Translations under genes and position numbers: made by a program
DNA from: Sphingobium aromaticiconvertens
GTDB taxonomy: Bacteria; Pseudomonadota; Alphaproteobacteria; Sphingomonadales; Sphingomonadaceae
Reading direction: 5' to 3'
Length of the DNA stretch: 64,000 nt
Assembly: GCF_037154075.1 (NCBI RefSeq)
Contig: NZ_JBANRJ010000001.1
Location: 1,607,501 to 1,671,500, forward strand
In this document: positions 25,800 to 35,654 of the stretch, piece by piece
Position numbering within the stretch: position 1 is the first letter of the stretch
Layout of the letters: each line of letters starts with the position of its first letter
Notes under the pieces: generated by a model
What the model was told of the DNA's origin: nothing
The model's input: the letters and a program-made list of their open reading frames with translations, nothing else
Databases searched by the model: none

Positions 25800-27794
25800 G
25801 CAACACCGACGCTGCTGCGGGCGATGTGCACACCAGCATCTGCCGGCTGTGTACCGCCTTCTGTCCGATTCAGGTGACGGTCGAGGAAGGCCGCGCCACC
25901 AGGATCGTCGGCAACCCTCGCGCTCCGCTCTATGGCGGCTATACCTGCCCCAAGGGTCGCGCGCTGCCTGAACAACATTATGGACCCCAGCGCTTGCTGC
26001 ACACGTTGAAGCGCGGCCTGGATGGCGGCTTTGCGAAATGCAGAGCCGAGACGGCCATGGACGAAATCTCTGACAGGCTGCAGTCGATCATAGACGACCA
26101 TGGACCGCGCGCGGTCGCCGTCTATGTCGGCATGGGGACCGTGCCTTTCGTCGTCGCCAATTCGATCGCGGGCGGGTGGCTGCGCGGACTCGGCTCACCC
26201 ATGTTCTTCACCGCCGGTTCGATCGACAAGCCGGGCATCCTGATCGCACTTGCCCACCATGGCATGTGGCAGGCCGGGCAGCCGCACTTCAACACCGCCA
26301 AAGGACATGACCGCAAACGAGGCGAGGCTGATCGTGATCGTCCCCGCGTCAGCGAAACGGCCAAGCGCGCGCATATCCACATGCAGCCACGTCCCGGTGA
26401 GGATCCGACGATTCTTGCGGCGATGATCCATGTGATCCTTGAAGATGAACTTTACGATCACGATTTCGTCGCCGCCAATACGCAGGGGCTGGAGACGCTG
26501 CGGGAGGCGGTCGCTCCATACACGCCGGCCTATGCCGCCGAACGTGCCGGTGTTGCGGCTGATCAGATTATAGCGGCCGCGCGCATCTTCGCCGGCGCCA
26601 GCAATGCTGGGGTGAGTTACGGCACCGGCCCGAACTTCGCCACCCATTCGACGCTCACCGAGTCTCTCGGCCGCCGCATTGTCCGAGGAGATATTGATGC
26701 CCGGACCCGGGCAGGTGAAGGCATTGATCGTGGCCGGCGGCAATCCGATGATGGCCTGGCCCGACCAGAACAAGGCGTTCGATGCGCTTAACGCGCTCGA
26801 TCTTCTCGTTACCATCGATACCGAGATGACCGCGACCGCCGAGCTTTCCCATTATGTCGTCGCGCCCAAGCTCACGCTTGAAACGCCGATGACCACCTAC
26901 ATGCCCGAGGGCGTCAAATATTATGGCACGACGCGGGGCTTCCCTGAGCCTTATGGTGCTTACACACCCGCCATCGTCGATCCGCCCGAGGGCAGTGACG
27001 TGATTGAGGATTGGGAATTCTTCTGGGGCGTCGCCAAGCGCATGGGCACTCAGATTCCGGTGTCGCTCCGTTACGGCAATGGTCCGCAGGCGGAGCATGC
27101 GCCGATGACCTTCACGCTCGATCCCTCCGGTCCCAAACCGAGTACCGATCGGTTGATCGAACTCTCCTGCGAAGGTTCGCGCATTCCGCTGGAGCGTGTG
27201 AAGCAATATCCTGACGGCTACATCTTTGAGAGCGACCAGCGCGTCCTTCCGCGCGAGCCTGGCAACGATGACCGGCTGGAACTGGCCGCGCCGCCGATGA
27301 TCGAGGAACTCGCTATCGTGTTTAGCGAGGATAATCGCGCGATCGAGGTGGAATATCCCTTCCGCCTGTTACCCCGGCGTATGAACAATATGCTCAACAG
27401 CTTTGGTCGCCAGATCGCGAAGCTGGCCGGCGACGGCGTCAATCCCGCCTATATGAACCCCGCGGATATCCTCCGCATAGGTCTCGTCGACGGGGATTGC
27501 GTGCGTCTGCGCTCGCCGCATGGAGAAATCGAGGCGATCGTGAAGGGGGAGGGCGCGCTTCGCCCCGGCACCATCTCGATGTCGCATGGATTTGGCACCA
27601 ATCCCGGTTCGGATCGACCGCGGCAGACGGGCGGTAACACCGGCCGCCTGAGCGCGTCGGATGACGGCTACGATCCGGTGACTGGCATTCCCCGCATGGG
27701 CAGTATCCCGGTAAAGATTCTCGTCGATGAGCCAGTCAACACGAGCGTTCCTCCATTGCACCAAGCGCGGCCCACATGGTCGGATCGCGATTGA
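25796..27794 (+). pseudogene. Molybdopterin-dependent oxidoreductase (formate dehydrogenase/DMSO reductase-like), broken
   Basis: The start is normal: SICRLCTAFC plus a Cys at YTCPKG gives the N-terminal 4Fe-4S site, then GYTCPKGRALPEQHYGPQRL. After FNTA (near 26300) a segment normally naming the molybdopterin-binding loop is missing. The reading continues one frame away as MTANEARLIVI, then returns to the first frame as PRVSETAKRAHIHMQPRPGE; a single missing base near 26340 explains this second shift. Near 26680 the frame changes again, with further loss, into PGPGQVKALIVAGGNPMM and an intact C-terminal molydopterin dinucleotide-binding half (ADILRIGLVDGDCVRLRSPH; GTISMSHGFGTNPGSDRPRQ). Homologues run about 700-750 residues in one frame. 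At least two deletions and two shifts make this a pseudogene. Confidence 0.85.
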
Positions 27795-27931
27795 CCGGGC
27801 AGGCGCGTTACTGGATATTTACCAACCTGACCTAAGCGATCGAAATGTCCCGTTCAGCCGCCCCATGTGCTGCATCGCTTCAGCCGTCAGTATCGCCGCA
27901 GGCAGACGCGGCCACCCGCCGGGGTGACGGA

Positions 27932-29340
27932 ATGCGTGCATTCCTGATTCTAGGCGCTGCGGTGTTTGCGGCGAGCATGCTCGGTCTTGCTTCGCGGCAC
28001 GCCTTCTCGGTATCGTTCTGGCCTGCGAATGCTGTTTTGGTTGGCCTTGCGCTGCGGGATCGCCGGTTGCATTGCTTGTCCGGCTGGCTGGGGGCTTTGC
28101 TGGGCTATATGGCAGCAGACCTGCTTTTCGGGCGAACGCTGTCGCTTTCCGCTTTTTTGCCGGCGCCAACATGGTCGGTTCGTTCACTGCGACGCACCTC
28201 CTCCTCGGTCTCGACAGGCGTGATCTGGGGCTACGGCGCGTTCATTCCGTACTACGCATCCTCGCCTGCCTCCTTCCGGCCTGCATTGCCGCCGCATTGT
28301 GCGGTGCCTTGCTGGTCAAGATCGAATTTCATGGCTCTGCAATCCAGACGCTCATGACCTGGCCCGCCAGCGAACTCGTCAATTACCTGATCATACTGCC
28401 AGCCATTCTTACTGTGCGGCCGCGCTGGCATAGGCGCACAGTTGAAGGGACGACAGCCAGAAGCGACCGAAGGACGATCGGCCCCGCGCTTCTCCTTGCG
28501 ATCTCCTGTGTCGCGGCCGTCTTCTTCGATGGCCCAGGCAGCATCATTTTCCCACTACCGGGCCTGCTGCTTTGTGCACTGATCTACCCCATCCAGATGA
28601 CGGCCCTGTTGACGATGATCCTGGGCACGGGATGGCTGACGATGCTGGGCCTTGGCGTCATCGACATTGGTCAGGACATGGCGATCCCGCAGATGGTTGT
28701 GTCGGTCCGTATTGCCGTCGCGTTTCTGGTTCTGGCACCCCTGACCATCAGCAGCGCGATGGCGGTTCGCGATGATTTGTTGGACCAACTGCGCGAAGCT
28801 GCAGACCATGATGGATTGACCGGACTCCTCAACCGCCGCGCCTTCGAGCAGCGTATGCGTGACCGGCTGAGCATGCCGCCGCGCCCCGGCAAAAGCTTCG
28901 TCATCCTTTGGCTCGACATCGACCTTTTCAAGTCGATCAATGACCGTCATGGCCATCTTGCGGGGGATGCAGTATTACAGGCTTTCGCGGCGACCGCTCG
29001 CGCCTGTTGCCGGGAAGGCGATCTCATCGGGCGACTGGGCGGAGAGGAATTCGCACTTGTAGCCGAAGTCTCCAGTCAGAAAGGCGCAGAAGGGGTTGCC
29101 GACCGGCTGCGCGAGGCGTTTGCGGCGCAGACCGTCCATTGGGATGGCGTCCCTGTTCGAGCGACTGTCAGTATCGGCGCCTGTCATGTGGAGCGCGCAC
29201 GCCGGGATGTTCCGAACATCTTCAGGCAGTTGGACGAAGCCCTGTATCGCGCAAAACGCAAGGGGCGTAACCGGATCGAATGGCTGCTGGAGAGCGCGCC
29301 AGAACGCAGGGGTGAACAGCAGCTTGTTGCAAGCGCTTAG
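27932..29340 (+). pseudogene. MASE1-GGDEF diguanylate cyclase split by a -1 frameshift at T6
   Basis: The N-terminal part (ATG at 27932 after GGGGTGACGGA; an alternative ATG at 27845 has no binding site) encodes MASE1-type membrane helices: FWPANAVLVGLALRDRR, LGALLGYMAADLLFG. At 28153-28158 (T6, heptamer T TTT TTG) this frame loses sense. The -1 frame continues exactly as FAGANMVGSFTATHLLLG, then TLMTWPASELVNYLIILPAI and further helices. A GGDEF domain follows: DHDGLTGLLNRRAFEQRM, LDIDLFKSINDRHGH and RLGGEEFALVAE, with an REGD inhibitory site five residues upstream. Catalytic residues are intact, so one extra T, or -1 slippage, would give a full c-di-GMP synthase of about 469 residues. It could be a pseudogene, a phase-variable gene, programmed frameshifting or a sequencing error. 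Confidence 0.75.
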
Positions 29341-29415
29341 GTCCGAAAGGGCGGCTGGCCGATGCGGCAACAGGACCAACCCTGAAGGCCATCTCCTTCA
29401 TTCGAACGCTGGCGT

Positions 29416-30537
29416 TCAACGAGCCTGTCGACGGCTGGGGACGGCATTCGGCGTTGGCGACTGCCGGGCCGCTCGTCTGGGTCGCTTGAACCAGAAGGTC
29501 CAGACTGCCAGCGTTCCGAGCAGCGCCATGGCCAGGCCGGAAATGGTCATGATCAGTTTAAATGGCAGGCCGCCCACCTTTGCTGCATGGAGTGGGTAAA
29601 GGAGATTATAGCCCTTTACCGCCATCGGCAGCCGATCCGCGTCACGCGCCGCCAACAGCACGCCGCTGTCCGCCGCGAACCACAAGGTGGTCCGGCCATT
29701 GGGCAGCCACTCCTGCGGTCGCCGCATCCTGACGGTGATGATCCCGTTATCCTTGCGCGGCAGGCTGAGGCTGCGCAATTCGGCATCGGGAAAGCGCGCA
29801 TGCGCGGTCAGGATCATCTGTTCCCAATCCAGCCGTTCGGCCAGTCTGGCGTCGCGGGGCGGCGGCGCAGCGAGCGCACGATCTATCTGCGCGGGAGCGC
29901 CGGGACCGAACAGCAGCGCCGCCATCGGTCGAAACACCAGCACAGCGCCCGTCACCAGTGACAGAAGCAGCAGCGGCGCGATCACCACGCCCAGGTCGCG
30001 GTGATGCCGGACGACCGCCGGTCGGCTCATGCGCGCAGGGAGCAGCCGCCATTCGAAGGTCTTGCGGGTGCGCCACCACAATAGGAATCCGGTCACGACG
30101 AAAAACAGGCCGCACAGGGCGGCGATACCGATCACCGTCTCTCCCGCATCACCCGAGAAGAGATGATGATGCAGGTCGAACAGCCAGATTTCCGGCCGTT
30201 CCCACTGGCTGTTCCATTGCGTCACCAGCGTGCCGCTCTGGTCTGCATAGGCGCCCTTGCCATTCTGAAACGCCAGACGCAGCAGTCCGAAATCGTCCGA
30301 GGCGTATGTGATCGTCTGGGGCCGCGTCGCAGGATCGGCCATCAGGCGCTGTGTCGTGGCCGCGAGTTGGCGTACATCCTCTACCCGCGGGTCATTGGAG
30401 TGCGGCGCCAGCGTCCAGGCATTTTTATGCACCAGCACTGCGCCTGTCAGGCCCAATATCGCCAGCAATAGCCCGATCAGGCCGCCGGTCCAGCGGTGCA
30501 GGCTATCGAGCAGTTTCACTAGAAACGATAGTCCCAT
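29416..30537 (-). CDS. PepSY-associated transmembrane protein
   Basis: 373 residues with four or so membrane segments: a first helix after SLHRWTGGLIGLLLAILGLT, a pair around IGIAALCGLFFVVTGFLLWW and VVIAPLLLLSLVTGAVLVFR, and a last helix near LIMTISGLAMALLGTLAVWT. Conserved family features are the N-terminal HRWTG, the LFDLHHHLFSG histidine cluster and RKTFEWRL followed by RHHRDLG. These proteins usually sit beside siderophore or heme receptors and are thought to help reduce or process imported ferric complexes at the inner membrane. The gene overlaps the 3' end of the upstream TonB-receptor gene by 19 bases, so the two form an operon. Confidence 0.8.
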   Translation of the reverse strand: MGLSFLVKLLDSLHRWTGGLIGLLLAILGLTGAVLVHKNAWTLAPHSNDPRVEDVRQLAATTQRLMADPATRPQTITYASDDFGLLRLAFQNGKGAYADQSGTLVTQWNSQWERPEIWLFDLHHHLFSGDAGETVIGIAALCGLFFVVTGFLLWWRTRKTFEWRLLPARMSRPAVVRHHRDLGVVIAPLLLLSLVTGAVLVFRPMAALLFGPGAPAQIDRALAAPPPRDARLAERLDWEQMILTAHARFPDAELRSLSLPRKDNGIITVRMRRPQEWLPNGRTTLWFAADSGVLLAARDADRLPMAVKGYNLLYPLHAAKVGGLPFKLIMTISGLAMALLGTLAVWTFWFKRPRRAARQSPTPNAVPSRRQAR

Positions 30538-32675
30538 GACAAGGTGAAATTACGTCCGCGCCCGGCGAAATAATGGGCATTGTCGTTGGGGCGCACCGTC
30601 TGGCTGTAATAGTCGATATAGAAGGTGTCGAAGATGTTTTGCGCCGCCAGCGTGATCGCGCCGAAGCCCGTCTGATAGCGCAGCGACAGGTCGGTCACGT
30701 CATAGCCGTCGAAGCGATAGAGTGGCGGATAGGCGCCCGGCGTCCGTTCATACTGGCGCGACAGGAAAAATTGTGTCTGGACGCGCGCCGACAGCGGCCC
30801 CTGCGCATAGGTAGCGGCGACGTTCAGACGATCGGGCGAGATGTTCGCGCCATCGAGGTCGCGGTCCACCTTGTCGATGTCGTTATCCGACCCGTCCGTG
30901 CGACCGATCAGATGGGCGAAGCCCGTGGATAGAGTCAGCCCCGGCACGGGCGTTTTGGCCGACAGGTTGAGTTCCAGCCCCTGGATTTCCACGCGTTGGC
31001 GCTGCACCTCGAACGGCGCGCCGATCGCGGTCTGGACCAGCAGCGACCCCTTCTTGCTGGTCGACCAGAAATAGGCGGCACTGGCGTCGAACGGTCCCCG
31101 CTTGACCTCGACTCCGACTTCGCGGTTGTTGGAGACGATCGGGCTGATGTTGGCATAATCGTCAATGTCGATGCCCGCCTGTCCCACGGCGCGCGCGATG
31201 CGGCCGACATCGGGCACGGTATAGCCTTCCGCATAGCTGGCATAGGCGCGGATGCCCGCCCACGGTTCCAGGATGACGCCGCCGTTGAACAAGGTGGCGT
31301 TGAAGGTCGGCGTGCCGCCAGCCACGTCGAAGCCGCCGCCATAGGTCCATAGACTATGATAGTCGTCGATATGGATGCGGACATCCTCATAGCGCACGCC
31401 GCCCGCGAACCGCAGCTTCTTGTCGAACAGCGCCAGGTTGAACTGGGCGAATGGCGCCAGGCTGCGATAGTCCGTCGGCGGCACCCAGGTCCGGCCAGTG
31501 GCGATCAGCCGCTGTTCGGTAAGGTCATAGAGCGCGTCGAAGCCGATCGCGGCGGTGAGCGCTTCGAGGCCCGGCATGGCCCGTTCATAGCTGATTTTGC
31601 CGCCATATTTGCGACTGCGATTCTGCGACTGGTCGAACAGCGTGCCGACCGGCGCAATGGTGGGGTCCTGAAAGCTGACGATCGGCGCGATCTCGCCGCC
31701 ATAGGTGTCGCGTGACCGGTTGAAGAAGATCTGGGCGATGAAATTGCCGCCCCAAAAATTGTTGTCGGTCAGCGTCAGCGCCGCGCTTTCGGTGCGGTTG
31801 GTCGCGGGAACGCCGGGGGGCGTACCATGCACCGAGGTCGTCGGCCGGTCGATGCGATAATCGCCATTGGCCGCGACATAGTCGCCTTCGCCCTTCAGTT
31901 GAAAGCGGCTCATGGTGAGGTCCAGCCGGGCGGTATCGCTCAATGCGTAGCCGAAGCGACCGAACAGCGACCAACTGCGGCTATCCTGCGTCTCGCCCTG
32001 GGTCAAATCGGTGCCGACGCGATCGCCATGGCCATCGTAGAAGGCGCCGCGCTTTTCATAGGCTCCGCCCACCATCGCGTCCCAAGGCCCTGCCTTCCAG
32101 GCGATCAGGCCAGCGACCTTACCGCCCATTCCGTCGCTGCGGAACCCGGTGTCGCTATTGCCCTGCACCAATAGCCGGCCCGACAGGCCATCGCTCTGGG
32201 CCGGCGCGACCGTTACCTGATTGACGATGCCGCCGGTGCCGCCGATCCCCTGCAATGCATTGGAACCGTAGATCAGTTCGACCCGATCGATGAAGAAGGG
32301 GTCGATGGTGAAACCGTCGCGGGCGCCATCGCGCAGCGCGGCGGTCTGCGGGATACCGTTGATCGCATAGAGTGGGGATCGTCCCCGGAGCGTCTCGCCC
32401 GCGCCGGATAGCTTCTGCCTCGTGGGCGAGAAGGAAGGCGTGAGCGCCGACACGGCATCGACGATCGATCCGCCGATCGCGACCTGCTGGTTTAGCGTCT
32501 CCTGGTCGATGACGTCGATCGTCAGTGGCAGGGCATTGGCTGGCAGGATTGTCCGTGCGGCGGTGACGATTATCCCGTCCGCCTCCCCGGCTGTCGGCTC
32601 CAGTTGCGCCAGTACCGGCACATTGGCAACGGCAAGAGCCGTGGTGGCGAGCAGGATAGACGAGCGGACGTACAT
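30519..32675 (-). CDS. TonB-dependent outer-membrane receptor (siderophore type)
   Basis: 718 residues from ATG 32675, preceded by GGGGAA; the longer frame to 32741 adds residues ahead of the signal peptide. Signal peptide MYVRSSILLATTALAVANVP ends at VLAQ. Plug domain: VTAARTILPANALPLTIDVI, ETLRGRSPLYAINGIPQTAA, FFIDRVELIYGSNALQGIGG. The barrel follows, ending FAGRGRNFTLSWDYRF with the terminal Phe. A typical TonB receptor late motif is visible (YAEGYTVPDVGRIAR; ISPIVSNNREVGVEVKRGPF). With the overlapping PepSY gene it fits ferric-siderophore uptake across the outer membrane, energised by TonB. The ligand is unknown. An iron box could not be confirmed upstream. Confidence 0.9.
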   Translation of the reverse strand: MYVRSSILLATTALAVANVPVLAQLEPTAGEADGIIVTAARTILPANALPLTIDVIDQETLNQQVAIGGSIVDAVSALTPSFSPTRQKLSGAGETLRGRSPLYAINGIPQTAALRDGARDGFTIDPFFIDRVELIYGSNALQGIGGTGGIVNQVTVAPAQSDGLSGRLLVQGNSDTGFRSDGMGGKVAGLIAWKAGPWDAMVGGAYEKRGAFYDGHGDRVGTDLTQGETQDSRSWSLFGRFGYALSDTARLDLTMSRFQLKGEGDYVAANGDYRIDRPTTSVHGTPPGVPATNRTESAALTLTDNNFWGGNFIAQIFFNRSRDTYGGEIAPIVSFQDPTIAPVGTLFDQSQNRSRKYGGKISYERAMPGLEALTAAIGFDALYDLTEQRLIATGRTWVPPTDYRSLAPFAQFNLALFDKKLRFAGGVRYEDVRIHIDDYHSLWTYGGGFDVAGGTPTFNATLFNGGVILEPWAGIRAYASYAEGYTVPDVGRIARAVGQAGIDIDDYANISPIVSNNREVGVEVKRGPFDASAAYFWSTSKKGSLLVQTAIGAPFEVQRQRVEIQGLELNLSAKTPVPGLTLSTGFAHLIGRTDGSDNDIDKVDRDLDGANISPDRLNVAATYAQGPLSARVQTQFFLSRQYERTPGAYPPLYRFDGYDVTDLSLRYQTGFGAITLAAQNIFDTFYIDYYSQTVRPNDNAHYFAGRGRNFTLSWDYRF

Positions 32676-32781
32676 GATTTTCCCCAATGACCTGCCGCCC
32701 GCTAGCCAAGGATATCGGTTGTTGCAAGTCATTAGCATCACTTCCGCCTCGCGCTTTCCTCATCAGGCGGCGCACGATGCT

Positions 32782-33528
32782 TTACTGTTTCAGCTTGATC
32801 TCGAACAGTTTGGGCCAGTTTTTCCCCGTTACGAACAGTCGGTCCTTCGCTGCATCATAGGCGATGCCGTTGGCGACGGCCTCGCTGTCCTTGGCCCCGC
32901 TGGCCTTCAGCAACGGCGCGATGTCGATCCAGTCGATCACGCCGCCTGATCGGGGATCGATCCGGGCGATCTTCGTATCGTACCAGATATTGGCGAATAT
33001 CTCGCCTTTCACCCATTCCAGCTCGTTGATCCGGTCGACGGCGCGGCCGTTCCAGGTGACGGTGATGCGGCGTGTCTCGGTCAGCGTTTCCGGGTCCAGG
33101 AAGCGGATTTGCGGTGTGCCATTACTCATGATGATGTGTCGACCATCCTGCGTCAGGCCCCAGCCTTCCCCCTCATAGCGAAAGTCACCGACGGGGGCGA
33201 AATCCGCGAGGGACCAGATAAAACCCTTGCGATGCCGCCAGGTCAGGCTGACGATCCGGTCCTTCCAGTTGACGATCCCTTCGCCGAAATAAGAGGAGTC
33301 GAGCGTGCGCCGCTGCTCGACCTTTCCGTCCTTCAGCCGGACCTTGCGAATGTCGGACTGGCCCTCCAGTCCCGTGCTTTCATAGAGCGCGCCGTCATGG
33401 AAGAAGAGGCCTTCGGTGAAGGCCATCGCGTCGTGCGGATAAGTTTTTACCAGCGTCCACGGTGTGTCGGCAAAGGCAGGTACGGTGACGAGAAGCGCGG
33501 CCAGCGCTGCCCCGATCAGTCGCTTCAT
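32782..33528 (-). CDS. Glutaminyl-peptide cyclotransferase (plant/bacterial beta-propeller type)
   Basis: 248 residues with a clear signal peptide (MKRLIGAALAALLVTVPAFA, then DTPW). The mature part matches the five-bladed propeller glutamine cyclotransferase family: PHDAMAFTEGLFFHDGALYE with the FTEGL motif, GEGIVNWKDRIVSLTW, GEGWGLTQDGRHIIMSNGT with the GWGLT motif, RINELEWVKGEIFANIW and NGIAYDAAKDRLFVTGKNWP. It converts N-terminal Gln of secreted peptides to pyroglutamate, in the periplasm. Its start overlaps the stop of ygfZ by four bases (TGAATG context), so the pair is co-transcribed. Confidence 0.88.
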   Translation of the reverse strand: MKRLIGAALAALLVTVPAFADTPWTLVKTYPHDAMAFTEGLFFHDGALYESTGLEGQSDIRKVRLKDGKVEQRRTLDSSYFGEGIVNWKDRIVSLTWRHRKGFIWSLADFAPVGDFRYEGEGWGLTQDGRHIIMSNGTPQIRFLDPETLTETRRITVTWNGRAVDRINELEWVKGEIFANIWYDTKIARIDPRSGGVIDWIDIAPLLKASGAKDSEAVANGIAYDAAKDRLFVTGKNWPKLFEIKLKQ

Positions 33529-34262
33529 TCGTCGACCGTCCCGACAATCGCGTCCGCCAGCCAGGAGGGCAGGGCAGCCGGGTCCAGATCCTCGACGCGT
33601 CGCAATTCGATCGACAGCCCCATGTCGGGCAGGGCCGCTCGCTGTCGCTTCTCCTGCGCCTCGCTCAGGGGCACCGCGACCAGCCGCCGGTTCACCTTGG
33701 CGCGATAGTGCATCCGCGCGGTATTCTCCTGCCCGACATAGCAGCCCTTGTCATAATCGACGCCATGCAGTTCCTCCGCGTTGCTCTCCAGCCACAGCGT
33801 CTGGTCCTGCCCCAGTTCCTCGACCCCCTCGAACACCCCTAGCGCCAGCCGGTGCGCGCGAAACGCCGCCGATGCATCGCCATCGTCCGCAGGCGCGATC
33901 CAGCGATGCCCCAGCGCAGGTAAACGGGGGTCCAGCGGCTTGTCCCCGGCCTCGGCGGCCCAATGGACGGCTAGCGCATCCTCACGGGCGATCACTACCT
34001 TGCGCCTGAGGCGGTAGAGCGCGAGTCGCTTCGCCAGCGCATCGGCCTGCGTCGCTTCGCAGTCGATCAGCACATCGTCGCCATCACCCCACAGGATGAA
34101 ATCGAACAGCGCCTTGCCCTGCGCCGTCAGCAACCCCGACCAGCGCGGCGCGCCCTGGGCCAGCGTCAGGACATCGCGCGTGATGAGGCCTTGAAGGAAG
34201 GAACGGGCATCCTCGCCCGAAATACGAAGGATCGCGCGATCGCGAAGGGTGGTGCCGGTCAT
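33525..34262 (-). CDS. ygfZ: Folate-binding Fe-S assembly factor YgfZ/GcvT-like
   Basis: 245 residues. The family signature is KGCYVGQE (in DYDKGCYVGQENTARMHYRA), with the Cys needed for its role in iron-sulfur cluster assembly and repair. Further support: ILRISGEDARSFLQGLITRD at the N-terminus, APRWSGLLTAQGKALFDFIL and ALYRLRRKV in the GcvT-like domain. The start at 34262 (MTGTTLRDR) is chosen because the longer open frame beyond it is antisense to the dihydroorotase gene. It binds tetrahydrofolate and acts in the cytosol on certain 4Fe-4S enzymes. The promoter must lie in the 48-base gap shared with the divergent dihydroorotase gene. Confidence 0.9.
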   Translation of the reverse strand: MTGTTLRDRAILRISGEDARSFLQGLITRDVLTLAQGAPRWSGLLTAQGKALFDFILWGDGDDVLIDCEATQADALAKRLALYRLRRKVVIAREDALAVHWAAEAGDKPLDPRLPALGHRWIAPADDGDASAAFRAHRLALGVFEGVEELGQDQTLWLESNAEELHGVDYDKGCYVGQENTARMHYRAKVNRRLVAVPLSEAQEKRQRAALPDMGLSIELRRVEDLDPAALPSWLADAIVGTVDE

Positions 34263-34310
34263 CGCCTTTAGGTAGGACAGTGCGACACCATATCCAAGCG
34301 GCGAGACATC

Positions 34311-35642
34311 ATGCCCCAGACATTCGACCTGATCCTCAAGAACGGCACCGTCCACACCCCCGGCGGCAGCGAATCGGTGAATGTCGGCGTGCGAGGCGGC
34401 AAGATCGTCGCCATCGGTACAAATCTGGGCGATGCGGGCGAGGTGATCGACTGCACCGGCCTGGATGTCCTGCCCGGCGTGATCGACAGCCAGGTCCATT
34501 TTCGCGAGCCGGGGCTGGAATATAAGGAAGACTTGGAATCGGGCAGCCGCGCTGCGGTGCTGGGCGGCGTCACTGCTGTCTTTGAGATGCCCAATACCAA
34601 TCCCAATACCGACAGCGCCGAGCGGATCGCCGACAAACTGGCTCGCGCCCATCATCGCATGTGGTGCGACCATGCCTTCTATGTCGGCGCGACGGCTGAC
34701 AATGCGGAGCAGCTTGCCGAACTGGAACGGACGCCCGGCACGGCGGGGGTGAAGATCTTTATGGGCGCCTCCACCGGCAGCTTGCTGGTCGACGACGACA
34801 ACGCCCTGTCCCGCGTGCTGGCCAGCGGCACCCGCCGCGTCGCCATCCATGCCGAGGACGAAACGCGAATGAATGCGCGCAAGGATTTTCGGGTCGAGGG
34901 CGATCCATCCTCGCACCCGGTCTGGCGCGACGATGAAAGCGCGATGATCGCGACGAAGCGGATCATCGCACTCGCGCGCAAGGCAGGACGGCGCATCCAC
35001 ATCCTTCATGTCACGACTCCGACCGAGCTGGAATATATCGCCCAGCACAAGGATATCGCCACCTGTGAGGTGACGCCCCAGCATCTGACGATGGCGGCGG
35101 AGGACGCCTATCCGCGCCTTGGCACCTATGCCCAGATGAACCCGCCGATCCGCAGCGCAGCGCATCGCGACGGCCTGTGGCGCTGGCTGAACCAGGGCGT
35201 GCCCGACGTGCTGGGCAGCGATCACGCCCCCCATACCATCGAGGAAAAAGCGAAAGTCTATCCCGCCAGCCCCAGCGGTATGCCGGGCGTTCAGACGTTG
35301 GTGCCGCTGCTGCTTAATCATGTCGCACAAGGCCGCCTGACCCTGCGCCGCTTCATCGAACTCACCTCATCCGGGCCGCAGCGCGTGTTCGGGCTGGTGG
35401 GGAAGGGGCGCATCGCGCTCGGCTATGACGCCGACTTCACTATTGTCGACCTGAAGAAGCGCTGGACCGTGGGCAGCGAATGGCTCGCCTCGCGCTGCGC
35501 CTGGTCGCCGTTTGAGGGGGACAGGCTGACCGGCAAGGCCACCGGCACGATCATCCGGGGCAATCGCGTCATGTGGGAAGACACGCTCGCCAACCAGGCG
35601 ATCGGCGAGCCGGTGCGTTTCGAGGCGACGGCGTTCGGGTGA
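34311..35642 (+). CDS. pyrC: Dihydroorotase (class I amidohydrolase)
   Basis: 443 residues, usual length. It interconverts N-carbamoyl-aspartate and dihydroorotate in pyrimidine synthesis (cytosol). Motifs: the metal site PGVIDSQVHFREPG has VH retained but Gln where the first His of HxH normally sits. GVKIFMGAS carries the lysine that is carboxylated. HILHVTTPTE and GSDHAPHT give the other metal and catalytic residues, and CEVTPQHL a further His. NPPIR and the C-terminal ALGYDADFTIVDL are standard for class I dihydroorotases and allantoinase relatives. The Gln substitution may be a lineage trait, so activity is probable but not proven; related cyclic amidases remain possible. Confidence 0.8.
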   Translation: MPQTFDLILKNGTVHTPGGSESVNVGVRGGKIVAIGTNLGDAGEVIDCTGLDVLPGVIDSQVHFREPGLEYKEDLESGSRAAVLGGVTAVFEMPNTNPNTDSAERIADKLARAHHRMWCDHAFYVGATADNAEQLAELERTPGTAGVKIFMGASTGSLLVDDDNALSRVLASGTRRVAIHAEDETRMNARKDFRVEGDPSSHPVWRDDESAMIATKRIIALARKAGRRIHILHVTTPTELEYIAQHKDIATCEVTPQHLTMAAEDAYPRLGTYAQMNPPIRSAAHRDGLWRWLNQGVPDVLGSDHAPHTIEEKAKVYPASPSGMPGVQTLVPLLLNHVAQGRLTLRRFIELTSSGPQRVFGLVGKGRIALGYDADFTIVDLKKRWTVGSEWLASRCAWSPFEGDRLTGKATGTIIRGNRVMWEDTLANQAIGEPVRFEATAFG

Positions 35643-35654
35643 AATCCTGTCCAG

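Noticed and set aside
32722..32739. Fur-box-like TTGCAAGTCATTAGCATC upstream of the TonB receptor
   Set aside because: Matches to Fur consensus are too few by eye to separate from chance, although iron control of this receptor would be reasonable.
34263..35330. Upstream extension of the ygfZ frame antisense to pyrC
   Set aside because: The extension has no homology features and would overlap the confident dihydroorotase gene; ygfZ starts at 34262.
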